Counted from the first letter of the stretch, positions 36,325-45,560 are shown. The stretch: 64,000 bases of DNA from Demequina zhanjiangensis (GCF_030418315.1 NZ_JAUHPV010000004.1:1-64000), one strand, 5' to 3'. Program-made: numbers and translations. The notes: generated by a model not told the origin, from the sequence alone.

Positions 36325-36813
36325 TCAGTCGAAGTGGATCTGGCCGGCGTAGTCGAGGTCGAAGCTCGGGCCAGTCCAGGTGCCGTGGCCGTGCACGTCT
36401 GCGAGGTCACCCGCACCGTCAACGACGGTCCAAGTACCTTCCCAGACTGCGTCGCTCGGCCCGCATACCGTCGAGGTCTGCTTGCCGACGAACCTCATCA
36501 GCATGGTTCCCTCCTGGCCTTCGACACTGCCGGTGAAGTCGATCGTGCCGTGAACTGAGGTCAGGTACATGCCGGTGTGCTTCAGGTGGCACACGACGAC
36601 GAAATCGTCGTCGGCTTCGCCCTCGAAGGTGCCCTCGAAGAATGAGTGCTCCGTGCCGTACGCGAACGTGGTGTTTCCCGCGTCGCGAAAGTCGAGCCCG
36701 GTGAGGAAGTAGGTCCAGTCGCCTTCGGCATCGGACGGTGGTCCCGCCAGGGCTGGCGCGGCGCCCATGAGCAGCGCGCACGTCACCAGCGGAATCGTCA
36801 ATAGACGTTTCAT
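36325..36813 (-). CDS. Secreted protein of unknown function (possibly DUF3224-like barrel)
   Basis: This 162-residue protein has a clear signal peptide (MKRLLTIPLVTCALLMGAAPALA, cut after residue 23). The mature part is rich in beta strands with 'GTIDFTGSVEGQEGTMLMRF' and 'WEGTWTVVDGAGDLADVHGHGTW'. This pattern recalls small allene-oxide-cyclase-like barrel proteins such as DUF3224, but I am not sure. It is divergent from the UvrA-like gene. Codon use and GC are somewhat lower than in neighbouring genes, which may indicate acquisition. Confidence 0.72.
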   Translation of the reverse strand: MKRLLTIPLVTCALLMGAAPALAGPPSDAEGDWTYFLTGLDFRDAGNTTFAYGTEHSFFEGTFEGEADDDFVVVCHLKHTGMYLTSVHGTIDFTGSVEGQEGTMLMRFVGKQTSTVCGPSDAVWEGTWTVVDGAGDLADVHGHGTWTGPSFDLDYAGQIHFD

Positions 36814-37007
36814 GATCGGTCCTCCGTTGAAATGGGTGGGATGGGATATCTGCTCTCCACATCACCCCCTCTCGGCGGCCCTCCCTTCGATGCTAGTTCC
36901 GTACGGTCGCCGACGGGTGGTGACCGCGGCGCGCACTGCGTCGTCCCTGGTGCGACAATCCTTCAAGGACGCGCGCGCCACCCGGAGGCAGACGCGGGGG
37001 AGGCAGC

Positions 37008-39365
37008 ATGAGCGACCACGTCGCTGACAGCCACGACCTGATCAGGGTGCGCGGCGCGAGCGAGAACAACCTGAAGAGCGTCTCCGTCGATATCCCGAAG
37101 CGTCGGCTGACGGCCTTCACCGGAGTGTCGGGGTCGGGCAAGTCGTCCCTGGTGTTCGACACGATCGCCGCCGAGTCGCGGCGCATGATCAACGAGACGT
37201 ACTCGTCCTTCATCCAGGGGTTCATGCCTTCCCAGCAGCGGCCGGACGTGGACCTCCTGGAGGGTGTGACGACCGCGATCATCGTGGATCAGGAGCCGAT
37301 GGGCGCGAACGTGCGGTCCACCGTCGGCACGGCGACGGACGTGCATGCGATGCTCCGCATCCTCTACTCGCGCCTGGGCGAGCCGCAGGTGGGCCCGCCG
37401 CAGGCGTTCTCATTCAACGTCGCCACATCGTCGGGCTCCGGCTCGGCGACGGTGACGCGCAAGGACGGGACGACGGTGCGCGAGCGCCGCGAGTACTCGG
37501 TGACCGGCGGGATGTGCGTCCGCTGCGAGGGCACCGGCCGCGTGAGCGAGCTGGACCTCACCCAGGTCTTCGACGACTCGAAGTCGCTCGCGGAGGGCGC
37601 CCTCACCATTCCCGGGTACACGGCCGACGGGTGGGCCGTCCGGATCTACACGGAGTCCGGCTTCCTGGACCCCGACAAGAAGATCAAGGACTACTCCAAG
37701 CGCGAGCGGGACGACCTCCTTTACAAGGAGCCGACCAAGGTCAAGATGGCCGGCATCAACATGACGTACGAGGGTCTGATCCCCAAGATCCAGAAGTCGA
37801 TGCTGTCCAAGGATCGCGACGCGATGCAGTCCCACATCAGGGCGTTCGTGGATCGCGCGGTCACGTTCCAGACCTGCCCCGACTGCGACGGCACGCGCCT
37901 GAGCGCGCTGGCCCGCTCCTCCAAGGTGGGAGGCAAGGGCATCGACGAGCTCGCGCAGATGCAGATCTCGGACCTTGCGGTGTGGATGCGCAAGCTGGAT
38001 GCCCCGTCCGTCGGCCCGCTGCTAGATTCGCTGCGCGACACGCTCGACTCATTCGTGGAGATCGGCCTCGGCTACCTGTCGCTCGACCGGGCCGCAGGGT
38101 CGCTCTCGGGTGGCGAGGCACAGCGGACCAAGATGATCCGCCATCTCGGGTCGTCGCTCACGGACATCACCTACGTGTTCGACGAGCCGACGATCGGCCT
38201 GCACCCGCACGACATCCAGCGCATGAACGGCCTGCTTGAGCAGCTGCGCGACAAGGGCAACACGGTGCTGGTGGTGGAGCACAAGCCGGAGACGATCGCG
38301 ATCGCCGACCATGTGATCGACCTCGGCCCGGGCGCTGGCACAGCGGGTGGCGAGATCTGCTTCGAGGGCACGGTCGACGGGCTGCGCGCCTCGGACACCC
38401 TCACGGGCAAGCACCTGGGCTACAGGGCAGCGCTCAAGGAGTCGGTCCGTACCGGCAAGGGTGCGATCGAGATCAGAGGCGCGTCTGCGAACAACCTGCA
38501 GGATGTGGACGTCGACATCCCGCTCGGCGTCCTCACCGTCGTCACGGGCGTCGCGGGCTCGGGCAAGAGCTCGCTCATCCACGGCTCCATCCCGGCCGAC
38601 GAGGGCGTCGTCACCGTCGATCAGCGCCCCATCAAGGGGTCGCGCCGTTCCAACCCGGCCACGTACACGGGCGCGCTCGAACCGATCCGGAAGGCGTTCG
38701 CCAAGGCAAACGGCGTGAAGCCCGCCCTGTTCAGCGCCAACTCGGAGGGGGCCTGTCCTGTCTGTAACGGCGCGGGGATGATCTACACGGAGCTGGGCGT
38801 CATGGAGACCGTCGCCAGCACGTGCGAGGCCTGCGAGGGCCGACGCTTCAACGACGAGGTCCTGACCTACACCTTGGCCGGTCGGTCCATCGCCGACGTG
38901 CTGGAGATGCCGGTCGTCGATGCACACGCGTTCTTCTCGGAGGGCGACGCGAAGAACCCCGCGGCGGCGAAGATGCTGGGGCACCTGGTCGACGTGGGGG
39001 TCGGGTACCTGGCGCTCGGCCAGCCGCTCACGACGCTCTCGGGCGGCGAGCGGCAGCGCCTCAAGCTGGCGACGCACATGGCGGAGAAGGGCGGCGTCTA
39101 CGTCTTGGACGAGCCGACGACGGGCCTCCACCTGGCCGACGTCGAGAACCTCCTCGCGCTGCTGGACCGGCTCGTGGACTCAGGCAAGACGGTCATCGTG
39201 ATCGAGCATCACCAGGCGGTCATGGCTCACGCCGACTGGATCATCGACCTGGGCCCGGGTGCAGGGCACGACGGCGGGCGCGTCGTCTTCGAGGGGACGC
39301 CCGCCGACCTGGTGGCCGACGCGTCGACCGTGACCGGGGAGCACCTCAAGTCGTACGTCAGCTGA
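37008..39365 (+). CDS. UvrA-like ABC ATPase (UvrA2/DrrC-type paralogue)
   Basis: This 785-residue protein has UvrA's two ABC modules with zinc knuckles. Walker A loops are GVSGSGKSS (about 43-51) and GVAGSGKSS (about 515-523). Signatures are LSGGEAQR and LSGGERQR. CxxC pairs appear in 'CVRCEGTG', 'CPDCDGTR', 'CPVCNGAG' and 'CEACEGRR'. It is some 150 residues shorter than canonical UvrA (about 950), consistent with loss of the UvrB-binding and insertion regions. Such proteins tolerate DNA-binding drugs rather than do standard excision repair. Its stop overlaps the convergent sanA-like stop by 8 bases. Confidence 0.92.
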   Translation: MSDHVADSHDLIRVRGASENNLKSVSVDIPKRRLTAFTGVSGSGKSSLVFDTIAAESRRMINETYSSFIQGFMPSQQRPDVDLLEGVTTAIIVDQEPMGANVRSTVGTATDVHAMLRILYSRLGEPQVGPPQAFSFNVATSSGSGSATVTRKDGTTVRERREYSVTGGMCVRCEGTGRVSELDLTQVFDDSKSLAEGALTIPGYTADGWAVRIYTESGFLDPDKKIKDYSKRERDDLLYKEPTKVKMAGINMTYEGLIPKIQKSMLSKDRDAMQSHIRAFVDRAVTFQTCPDCDGTRLSALARSSKVGGKGIDELAQMQISDLAVWMRKLDAPSVGPLLDSLRDTLDSFVEIGLGYLSLDRAAGSLSGGEAQRTKMIRHLGSSLTDITYVFDEPTIGLHPHDIQRMNGLLEQLRDKGNTVLVVEHKPETIAIADHVIDLGPGAGTAGGEICFEGTVDGLRASDTLTGKHLGYRAALKESVRTGKGAIEIRGASANNLQDVDVDIPLGVLTVVTGVAGSGKSSLIHGSIPADEGVVTVDQRPIKGSRRSNPATYTGALEPIRKAFAKANGVKPALFSANSEGACPVCNGAGMIYTELGVMETVASTCEACEGRRFNDEVLTYTLAGRSIADVLEMPVVDAHAFFSEGDAKNPAAAKMLGHLVDVGVGYLALGQPLTTLSGGERQRLKLATHMAEKGGVYVLDEPTTGLHLADVENLLALLDRLVDSGKTVIVIEHHQAVMAHADWIIDLGPGAGHDGGRVVFEGTPADLVADASTVTGEHLKSYVS

Positions 39366-40026
39366 CGTCGGTCTCGTTGCGGCCGCGCGCCTGGTCGAGC
39401 ATCGCCTTGGCGATCGCGGGCACCTCGCGAATGTTGCCGACGACGGTCGACCTGGTGGGGCGCGCGCCCGGGTAGCGTCCCTGGGTGTCCAGGCCCATCT
39501 GGTCGCACAGCCACACCGCGCGCGGAAGGTGGAACTCCTGGGTCGCGACGACCACCGAGGAGACGTCGTAGACGTCGCGCGCGCGCTGGCACGACGAATA
39601 GGTGTCGAGTCCGAGCGGGTCCTCGATGATCGCGTCCGCCGGCACGCCCATGTCCTCGGCGACCTGCCGCATGATGGTCGGCTCCCCGAAGCCGGACGAG
39701 TCGTCGCCGTCGCCGCTCATGATCAGGGTGTCGACCTCGCCCGCCTGGTACAGGGCGACGCCCACCTCGATGCGCTCGCGGAGGAACCTGGAGGGGGTGC
39801 CGTCCTCGTAGACGCGTGCGCCCAGGACGAGCGCCGCGTCGGCGTGATCCGCGGGGGTGCCAGTCTTGGCGATCTCGGGAGCGGTGACGAGACGCGTGTA
39901 CATCCACGGAGAGGCGATGATCGCGGGCACCAGGACGACGGCGGCGATCACCCAGCGCCAGCGCGGGTGCAGACGTTCGCGCGGGAGCATTCGCGGGCGT
40001 CGCTCCCGCGCGAACGTATCTGCCAT
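39358..40026 (-). CDS. SanA/YdcF-like DUF218 envelope protein (copy 1)
   Basis: This 222-residue protein has a basic start ([16 protein letters not shown]), a membrane helix at about 24-43 and an outer DUF218 domain with '[23 protein letters not shown]', '[13 protein letters not shown]' and '[20 protein letters not shown]'. SanA-like proteins affect envelope permeability (vancomycin exclusion at high temperature in E. coli); the biochemical role is unclear. A related gene lies at 54205-54804. It is three bases downstream of the phosphohexomutase gene and probably co-transcribed with PNP. Confidence 0.9.
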   Translation of the reverse strand: MADTFARERRPRMLPRERLHPRWRWVIAAVVLVPAIIASPWMYTRLVTAPEIAKTGTPADHADAALVLGARVYEDGTPSRFLRERIEVGVALYQAGEVDTLIMSGDGDDSSGFGEPTIMRQVAEDMGVPADAIIEDPLGLDTYSSCQRARDVYDVSSVVVATQEFHLPRAVWLCDQMGLDTQGRYPGARPTRSTVVGNIREVPAIAKAMLDQARGRNETDVS

Positions 40027-40029
40027 GCG

Positions 40030-41736
40030 TTACAGCCCGAGCGCGCCGTGGACGTCAGAGTCGAGCGCGTCCATCGCGGCCGTGGCACGCTCTCGGGCGG
40101 CGCGCACGTCGCCGTCCTCACCGAGGGGCTCGATGACCTCGAGGTACGCCTTGACCTTCGGCTCGGTGCCGGAGGGGCGGATGATGACGCGAGCGCCCGA
40201 CGCGGTGGCCAGGTGCAGGCCCGTCGTCGGGGGGAGGCCCTGGAAGCCCTCGCCCATGTCGTCGGTCGCGACCACGTCGGACCCGCCGAGCGAGGCCGGG
40301 GGAGCGGACAGGAGCCGGTCCATGGTCTCGCCGATGAGGGCGATGTCCGCGAAGCGGGCCGAGACCTGGCGGGTGAGGTACACGCCGTAGGCACGCGCGA
40401 GGTCGTCGATCGCGTCGGCGAGCGTGCGGCCTGCGGCCTTCAGCTCGGCCACGTAATCGGCCATGACGACGGCGGCCGAGATGCCGTCCTTGTCGCGGAC
40501 CATGTCAGGGGCGACGCAGTAGCCGAGCGCCTCCTCGTAGCCGTAGACCAGGCCCTCCTCGCGGGAGATCCACTTGAACCCGGTGAGGGTGTGGCGGTAG
40601 CCGAGCCCGTACCGCTCAGCGATCGCGGAGAGCTGCTGAGACGAGACGACGGAGTTGCCGACGACGGCGCCCTCCGGATGGCCGCCCCGTGAGGAGATCC
40701 GCTCGCCCAGGAGGGAGCCGACGACGTCGCCGTGGAGCATGGTCCAGCGGCCGTCGATGATCGTCGCGACGGCAGCCCGGTCGGTGTCGGGGTCGTTGGC
40801 GATCACGACGTCGGCGTCGACCGACTCGGCGAGCGCCAGCGCGAGGTCGATCGCGCCCTTCTCCTCGGGGTTCGGGAACGAGACGGTGGGGAAGTCGGGG
40901 TCCGGCTTCTCCTGCTCGGGCACGGTGTGGAGGTCGGTGAACCCGGCGGTGCGCAGGGCGCGCTCGACGGTCTGGGCACCCACGCCGTGCAGCGGGGTGA
41001 GGACGATGCGAAGGTTCGCACGCGCGTCGGCCACGTCGCCCTCGGGAGCGCCGGCGACGGCACCCGCCGCGGCGACGTACTGGTCGACGACGTCCTCGCC
41101 CAGCACGGTCCAGCCCTCGACGGCGCGCTCGACCGACTCGACGGTCTCGACCGCGGCGATCCGCGCGGCGATCTTCGCGTCGTAGGGCGGCACGATCTGG
41201 GCGCCCTGGCCGGAGTCGGTGACGACGCGTCCGCCCAGGTAGACCTTGTAGCCGTTGTCCTGCGGCGGGTTATGGCTGGCAGTGACCATCACTCCCGCGT
41301 CGGCGTCGAGGACGCGCGTCGCGTAGGCGAGCACGGGCGTCGGCAGAAGACGGGGGAGCAGCAGCGCCTCGTGACCTGCCGCGGTCATGACGGCCGCGGT
41401 GTCCTTGGCGAACTGCTCCGAGCCGTGACGGGCGTCGTAGCCGATCGCGACGCGGGCCGGGGCATCTCCGAGCTCCTCCTTGAGGAAGGCGGCGAGGCCG
41501 GCGGCGGCGCGGATCACCACGGCACGGTTCATGCGGTTGGGGCCGGCGCCGATCGCGCCTCGCAGCCCGGCGGTGCCGAACTGGAGCATGCCGCGGAAAC
41601 GGTCGGCGAGGTCCACCTGCGCGGCGTCGTCGCCCATCTCGGCGGTCGCGATCACAGCCTCGAGCTCGCCCCGGGTCACGGGGTCGGGGTCGTCGTCGAG
41701 CCACGCCTTCGCGGTCTCGAGCAGTGCGGCGTCCAT
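40030..41736 (-). CDS. Phosphomannomutase/phosphoglucomutase-family enzyme
   Basis: This 568-residue alpha-D-phosphohexomutase has the phosphoserine loop TASHNPPQDNGYKVY (about 155-169), the metal loop DPDTDRAA near 318 and the C-terminal phosphate-binding 'IRPSGTEPKVKAY'. This long type resembles PmmB (Rv3308) and enzymes able to act as phosphopentomutase. Its ATG follows the PNP stop with no gap (TAG then ATG), so it likely converts the ribose 1-phosphate made by PNP to ribose 5-phosphate. A role in supplying mannose 1-phosphate for manC is the alternative. Confidence 0.9.
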   Translation of the reverse strand: MDAALLETAKAWLDDDPDPVTRGELEAVIATAEMGDDAAQVDLADRFRGMLQFGTAGLRGAIGAGPNRMNRAVVIRAAAGLAAFLKEELGDAPARVAIGYDARHGSEQFAKDTAAVMTAAGHEALLLPRLLPTPVLAYATRVLDADAGVMVTASHNPPQDNGYKVYLGGRVVTDSGQGAQIVPPYDAKIAARIAAVETVESVERAVEGWTVLGEDVVDQYVAAAGAVAGAPEGDVADARANLRIVLTPLHGVGAQTVERALRTAGFTDLHTVPEQEKPDPDFPTVSFPNPEEKGAIDLALALAESVDADVVIANDPDTDRAAVATIIDGRWTMLHGDVVGSLLGERISSRGGHPEGAVVGNSVVSSQQLSAIAERYGLGYRHTLTGFKWISREEGLVYGYEEALGYCVAPDMVRDKDGISAAVVMADYVAELKAAGRTLADAIDDLARAYGVYLTRQVSARFADIALIGETMDRLLSAPPASLGGSDVVATDDMGEGFQGLPPTTGLHLATASGARVIIRPSGTEPKVKAYLEVIEPLGEDGDVRAARERATAAMDALDSDVHGALGL

Positions 41737-42534
41737 CTACATCACCTTCACGATCTCGGCGAGCAGGCGCGAGATGCGCGGAGCCGCCGCGGCGCCCGCG
41801 TCGAGCACCTCCTGGTGGTCAAGGGTCTCGCCGCCGAAGCCGGCGGCGAGGTTCGTGACGAGCGACAGGCCGAGGATCTCCATACCGGCCTCGCGCGCGG
41901 CGATCGACTCCAGCGCCGTGGACATGCCGACGAGGTCGGCGCCCAGGATCGCGGCCATGCGGACCTCGGCGGGCGTCTCGTACTGCGGGCCGGTGAACTG
42001 CATGTAGACGCCCTCGGGCAGGTCCGCGTCGATGGTGTGGGCAAGGTCGCGCAGTCGCGGTGTGTAGGTCTGGGTCATGTCGACGAAGGTCGCGCCCTCA
42101 AGCGGGGTGGCCGACGTGAAGTTGATGTGGTCCTTGAGCAGCACCACGGTGCCGGGCACGAAGTCGCGGTTCACGGAGCCGCACCCGTTGGTGACGACGA
42201 ACTGGGTGCAGCCTGCGGCGGCGGCCATGCGGACCGCGTGCGCCACCGTCGACGCATCGCGCGACTGGTAGAAGTGCTGGCGGGCGCCGAGCGCGAGCAC
42301 GGTGCGCCCGTTCGGGGTGCGGAACGAGCGGTGCACGGCGTGGTGGCCGGCCACCGCATGGCCGCTGAAACCAGGGATCTCGGCGGCGGGCACGGAGGCG
42401 ATCTCCTCGCCCAGCAGCTCGGCGGCACCTCCCCACCCGGAGCCCAGGATCAGGGCGATGTCGTGCTTCTCGATGCCGGTCTTCTCGGCGAGGACGCGCG
42501 CCGCCTCAGCGGCGAAGTCGTGGGCTTCAGTCAT
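41737..42534 (-). CDS. Purine-nucleoside phosphorylase (trimeric type)
   Basis: This 265-residue enzyme cleaves inosine and guanosine with phosphate. Typical PNP segments are 'LILGSGWGGAAELLG' (about 28-42), the phosphate site 'GRTVLALGARQHFYQ', 'VVTNGCGSVNRDFVPG' and 'YMQFTGPQYETPAEVRMAAILGADLVGMSTALE' (split near 177-209). The size is that of the trimeric class. TAGGCT lies exactly six bases before the ATG, indicating a leaderless transcript. It is the first gene of a PNP-mutase-sanA unit. Confidence 0.95.
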   Translation of the reverse strand: MTEAHDFAAEAARVLAEKTGIEKHDIALILGSGWGGAAELLGEEIASVPAAEIPGFSGHAVAGHHAVHRSFRTPNGRTVLALGARQHFYQSRDASTVAHAVRMAAAAGCTQFVVTNGCGSVNRDFVPGTVVLLKDHINFTSATPLEGATFVDMTQTYTPRLRDLAHTIDADLPEGVYMQFTGPQYETPAEVRMAAILGADLVGMSTALESIAAREAGMEILGLSLVTNLAAGFGGETLDHQEVLDAGAAAAPRISRLLAEIVKVM

Positions 42535-42668
42535 GAGTCGAGCCTATCCGGGACCGGGTGCCACCGCCTTTCACTGGCCCGAGGCGGTCGTGAGTCTCCT
42601 GGGGGAGCCGGGGGCTCGCGTGCAGCGGTCGTGAGGCTCCTGTGGAGCGCATGTGACAGCATGGCGGA

Positions 42669-44063
42669 ATGTCCCACGTCGTGATCCTCGGAGGCGGACC
42701 GGGCGGCTATGAGGCCGCGCTCGTCGCACGCAAGGCAGGAGCGCATGTCACGCTCATCGAACGTCAGGGGTTGGGCGGCAACGCTGTCCTGACCGACGTG
42801 GTGCCGTCCAAGACGGTCATCGCCACCGCGGAGTGGCGCAGCATCGCTGAGCGCGCCCCCGAGCTGGGCATCGTGGCCGACGACGGGCAGCCGGTCCGCA
42901 CTCGCGTGCACCTGGCGGCGGTGAACGCCAGGGTGAAGCAGCTCGCCTCCAGGCAGAGCTCAGACATCCGTGCCCGCCTCGAGTCCGAGGGCGTGCGCGT
43001 GGTCGACGGGGAGGGAACGCTTTCCCCCGACGGCGCCGTCATCGTGGGGGAGGAGACGATCAAGGGTGATGCCCTGCTGCTCGCGCTCGGCGCGCGCCCT
43101 CGCAGGTTGGAGTCCGCAGCCCCCGACGGCGAGCGGATCCTCTCCTGGACGGATCTCTACGACCTGCCCGAGCTGCCGGAGCATCTGATCGTGGTGGGGT
43201 CCGGCGTGACCGGCGCGGAGTTCGCCGGTGCGTACGGGCTGCTCGGCTGCAAGGTGACGCTGATCGCCTCGCAGGATCGGGTGCTTCCGCGCGAGGACCC
43301 CGAGGCATCCGCGATGCTGACCGAGATCTTCAAGGGCCGCGGCATGACGCTCGTGGGCGGCCGTGCTGCTGCGGCAGAGCGCGTGGGCGACGGCGTGCGC
43401 GTCACCCTGGAGGACGGGACGACGATCGACGGTTCGCACTGCCTCATGGCGGTCGGCTCGGTGCCCAACACCGACGGGCTGGGTCTTGACGAGGCGGGCG
43501 TGACGCTCGACGACCGCGGCTACATCACCGTCGACAAGGTCTCCCGCACCTCGGCCCCGGGTATCTACGCGGCGGGCGACTGCACGGGCGTGCTGCCGCT
43601 CGCGTCGGTCGCGGCGGCGCAGGGGCGTATCGCGATGGCGCACGTGCTCGGCGATGCTGTCCACCCGCTGCACCTGGGTCACATGGCGTCCACGGTGTTC
43701 ACCGCTCCCGAGATCGCGACCGTCGGCGCCTCCGAGGCTGACCTCAAGGCGCGAGGCATCTTCTACCGCGTCGAGCGGCTGGAGCTTGCCCGCAACCCGC
43801 GCGCGAAGATGTTGGGCATCGACCAGGGCTTCGTGAAGATCTTCGGGCACACGGTCACCGGGCACGTGCTGGGCGCCGTCATCGTCGGGTCGAGGGCTTC
43901 CGAGCACATCTACGCGCTGTCGCTCGCGGTCGCGCATCGGCTCACCGTGGATCAGGTGGCGGAGACCTTCACGGTCTACCCGTCGCTCTCAGGCACGACG
44001 GCCGAGGTCGCGCGCCGCCTGCATGGCATGCGGGAGGACGATCACATGGCGCGGGGGACCTGA
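42669..44063 (+). CDS. lpdA: NAD(P)H-quinone dehydrogenase, LpdA (Rv3303c) type
   Basis: This 464-residue flavoprotein has the disulfide-reductase fold: an FAD loop 'VVILGGGPGGYEAAL' (about 4-18), an NAD loop 'VVGSGVTGAEFAGAYG' (about 176-191), and 'GIYAAGDCTGVLPLAS'. The usual redox-active CxxxxC near the N-terminus is replaced by 'GGNAVLTDVVPSK', so it cannot act as a lipoamide dehydrogenase. This fits the mycobacterial LpdA quinone reductases linked to oxidative stress. CAGCAT lies exactly six bases before the ATG. The position next to PNP and mutase matches M. tuberculosis (recalled). Confidence 0.92.
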   Translation: MSHVVILGGGPGGYEAALVARKAGAHVTLIERQGLGGNAVLTDVVPSKTVIATAEWRSIAERAPELGIVADDGQPVRTRVHLAAVNARVKQLASRQSSDIRARLESEGVRVVDGEGTLSPDGAVIVGEETIKGDALLLALGARPRRLESAAPDGERILSWTDLYDLPELPEHLIVVGSGVTGAEFAGAYGLLGCKVTLIASQDRVLPREDPEASAMLTEIFKGRGMTLVGGRAAAAERVGDGVRVTLEDGTTIDGSHCLMAVGSVPNTDGLGLDEAGVTLDDRGYITVDKVSRTSAPGIYAAGDCTGVLPLASVAAAQGRIAMAHVLGDAVHPLHLGHMASTVFTAPEIATVGASEADLKARGIFYRVERLELARNPRAKMLGIDQGFVKIFGHTVTGHVLGAVIVGSRASEHIYALSLAVAHRLTVDQVAETFTVYPSLSGTTAEVARRLHGMREDDHMARGT

Positions 44064-44235
44064 GCCGGTCCGAAACCGATCGGTCTCGGGACACCTCGAG
44101 GGGGGGGAGTGGAGAGTCGCGTCGTGGGGAGCCGGGCGCCTCTCCGTGTGCCGCAGAGACCCGTCGCTTGGTGGCTGCGGGCACGGTGCTCCGCTAGGGC
44201 TCGGTGACACTGCGCCGGAACACGGACGTACTTCG

Positions 44236-44568
44236 CTAGTCCTGGTCTTGCGGCGAGCTTTCCACTGGCTCATCAGGGACGGCGAGCAGTTTGCCATCTC
44301 GTGAGACTCGCGCGGAACTGCCTGGGTAGACGTGACTGCGCGGCACGCTCCTGCCGGTTCTCTCGAGGTCGGTCGCAGGCAGAACGAACGTCTCTTCACC
44401 GCGAACGAGGATCGCGCACCAGACCTCTCCGCTGTCCTCATCGACCGAATGGCCGATAACGACAGCCTCGAGGTCCGCCAGGCGGTGCCGCCGCGACAGC
44501 GGCGCGTCGCGGAGCACGACGACTTCGAACGGCTCCGGCGGCCTGCGGTCCATCAGTGCGTCATCCAC
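44236..44568 (-). CDS. Small orphan protein, possibly an Imm31-like immunity protein
   Basis: This 110-residue acidic protein has no signal peptide. 'PFEVVVLRDAPLSRRHRLADLEAVVIGHSVDEDSGEVWCAILVRGEETFVLPATDLERTGR' (split near 13-73) has the shape of small immunity proteins such as Imm31, where a strand, a conserved 'G-V-x-G' and 'LE-TG' recur. The resemblance is from memory and weak. No matching toxin is nearby. TAGCCT (44575-44580) lies exactly six bases before the GTG start, directly beside an IS3-type end at 44582. It is convergent with lpdA. Confidence 0.5.
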   Translation of the reverse strand: MDDALMDRRPPEPFEVVVLRDAPLSRRHRLADLEAVVIGHSVDEDSGEVWCAILVRGEETFVLPATDLERTGRSVPRSHVYPGSSARVSRDGKLLAVPDEPVESSPQDQD

Positions 44569-44581
44569 CCTCCGAGGCTAA

Positions 44582-44664
44582 TGACCTGCACCGATGAGCT
44601 TGTCCATTTCTTCTGCGAGTGCGGACGTTCGGTGTTGTAGTGCTCGATCGATTGCTTGGACACA
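44582..44664 (-). pseudogene. IS3-family remnant 1: element end fused to a transposase fragment
   Basis: 44582-44619 is a diverged copy of the IS end seen at 45392 and 45437 (TGACCTGC...GATGA...TGTCCA...TTCTGCGAG). It is joined directly to about 42 bases matching the C-terminal integrase coding region, SIEHYNTERPHS on the minus strand. The intervening 3' part of the transposase gene is missing, so an internal deletion has fused the two. Confidence 0.8.
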
Positions 44665-44819
44665 CGCGGGTGAGCGCTGTGCGCCATCATGCGCACCTGC
44701 AGCGCGAGGTGTTGATCGCTAACGGTGGGGAGGAGCGAGAATCTCACTACTCCTCAAATCGGAGTCCGCGCCTATCAGCTGCGCTCGGGCCTGCCGCGGT
44801 CGAGCGGTTGCTGTGGGTC

Positions 44820-44835
44820 TTCCACCACGGTGGAA
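44820..44835 (-). terminator. Hairpin downstream of the island orphan gene
   Basis: TTCCACC and GGTGGAA pair perfectly around two bases, 10 bases past the stop at 44845 on the minus strand. It could be the terminator of that gene. The loop is very tight, so the stem probably opens by a pair. Confidence 0.4.
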
Positions 44836-44844
44836 TCGAGGCGG

Positions 44845-45288
44845 TCACTGCCGTAGTTGCAGCAGGTCGCGCACGAGGACGGCCTCTCGGTGTCCGACCT
44901 GAAATGTCTCTGACCCCAGGATGATCTCTGTGTATTCGCCGTCAACGCGATCAGTAACAGTGAGTTCGTAGTAGTTGTAGAAGCGAAGGCGACGTGCCGG
45001 TGGGAGTCGCACTGGCGCAAACTGCACCGTGGCGATCTGGTCGGGGCCAAACCCGATTGCATAAGTGCGTGCGTCGGAGACGATCGCGGGGCAAAGGAGG
45101 GCCATCGCCCAGAAGCTCCGTGACGGCAGAACCCTGATCCACTCACGCGCTTCTTGCGGAGTACCCAGCATGCCAACAATCCCGAACTGAACTTGTTTGC
45201 CCGTGCGACGGAACTTGGAGTAGTTAGTGAATGTCCTGGTGACACGGCGATCACTCTTGGTGACGCCGGTGGGCTCTTGAAGGTTCAA
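44845..45288 (-). CDS. Unrecognised orphan protein between IS remnants
   Basis: The frame encodes about 147 residues if TTG 45288 is used (GGGAG seven bases upstream), or 164 residues from GTG 45339. The product is basic at the start ('TKSDRRVTRTFTNYSKFRRTGK') and ends 'DGEYTEIILGSETFQVGHREAVLVRDLLQLRQ', which looks like a folded, strand-rich domain. No family is recognised. GC content is visibly lower than in flanking core genes. A small hairpin follows the stop. IS3 ends lie on both sides in the same orientation, so it may be cargo brought in by insertion or recombination. Confidence 0.45.
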   Translation of the reverse strand: MNLQEPTGVTKSDRRVTRTFTNYSKFRRTGKQVQFGIVGMLGTPQEAREWIRVLPSRSFWAMALLCPAIVSDARTYAIGFGPDQIATVQFAPVRLPPARRLRFYNYYELTVTDRVDGEYTEIILGSETFQVGHREAVLVRDLLQLRQ

Positions 45289-45391
45289 GGGAGGCTCCCG
45301 AGGTGATCGAGGAGCTCTGTTCCACCCCGCGACGTGCACGCATTGCGGTCACTTTCTGGCGGACAAAGTGGAGTGCCCTTCAACTCGTCAA

Positions 45392-45481
45392 TGACCTGCC
45401 CCGATGAATTGGTCCACTGCGTCTGCGAGTAGATCGTGACCTGCCCCGATGAATTGGTCCACTTCGTCTGCGAGTAGATCG
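45392..45481 (-). repeat. Tandem duplication of an IS3-type element end (2 x 45 bp)
   Basis: 45392-45436 and 45437-45481 differ at one base (G or T at unit position 28). Each begins TGACCTGCCCCGATGAATT, a start typical of IS3-family inverted-repeat ends. A third, diverged copy is at 44582. The interior of the element lies to the right, where the transposase tail is found. Confidence 0.85.
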
Positions 45482-45560
45482 TGTTTACGGGCTGGGCGAA
45501 AGTGGCTTGGACTGGTCCAGTCGCAGTGTTGGTAGTCACTCTCACACACCCCCTCTCACG

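Noticed and set aside
39358-39365. 8-bp convergent overlap of the uvrA-like and sanA-like genes as a sequencing error
   Set aside because: Both stops are in good frames and both proteins end as expected, so the overlap is real and not remarkable.
44075-44084. ACCGATCGGT palindrome after lpdA as an attachment site
   Set aside because: Ten bases of palindrome are expected by chance here; a weak terminator is the simpler reading and no second copy or integrase is present.
44775-45254. 159-aa minus frame overlapping the island orphan
   Set aside because: It shares the DNA with the better-looking 44845-45288 frame, and its product is Ser/Arg-rich with no protein-like pattern.
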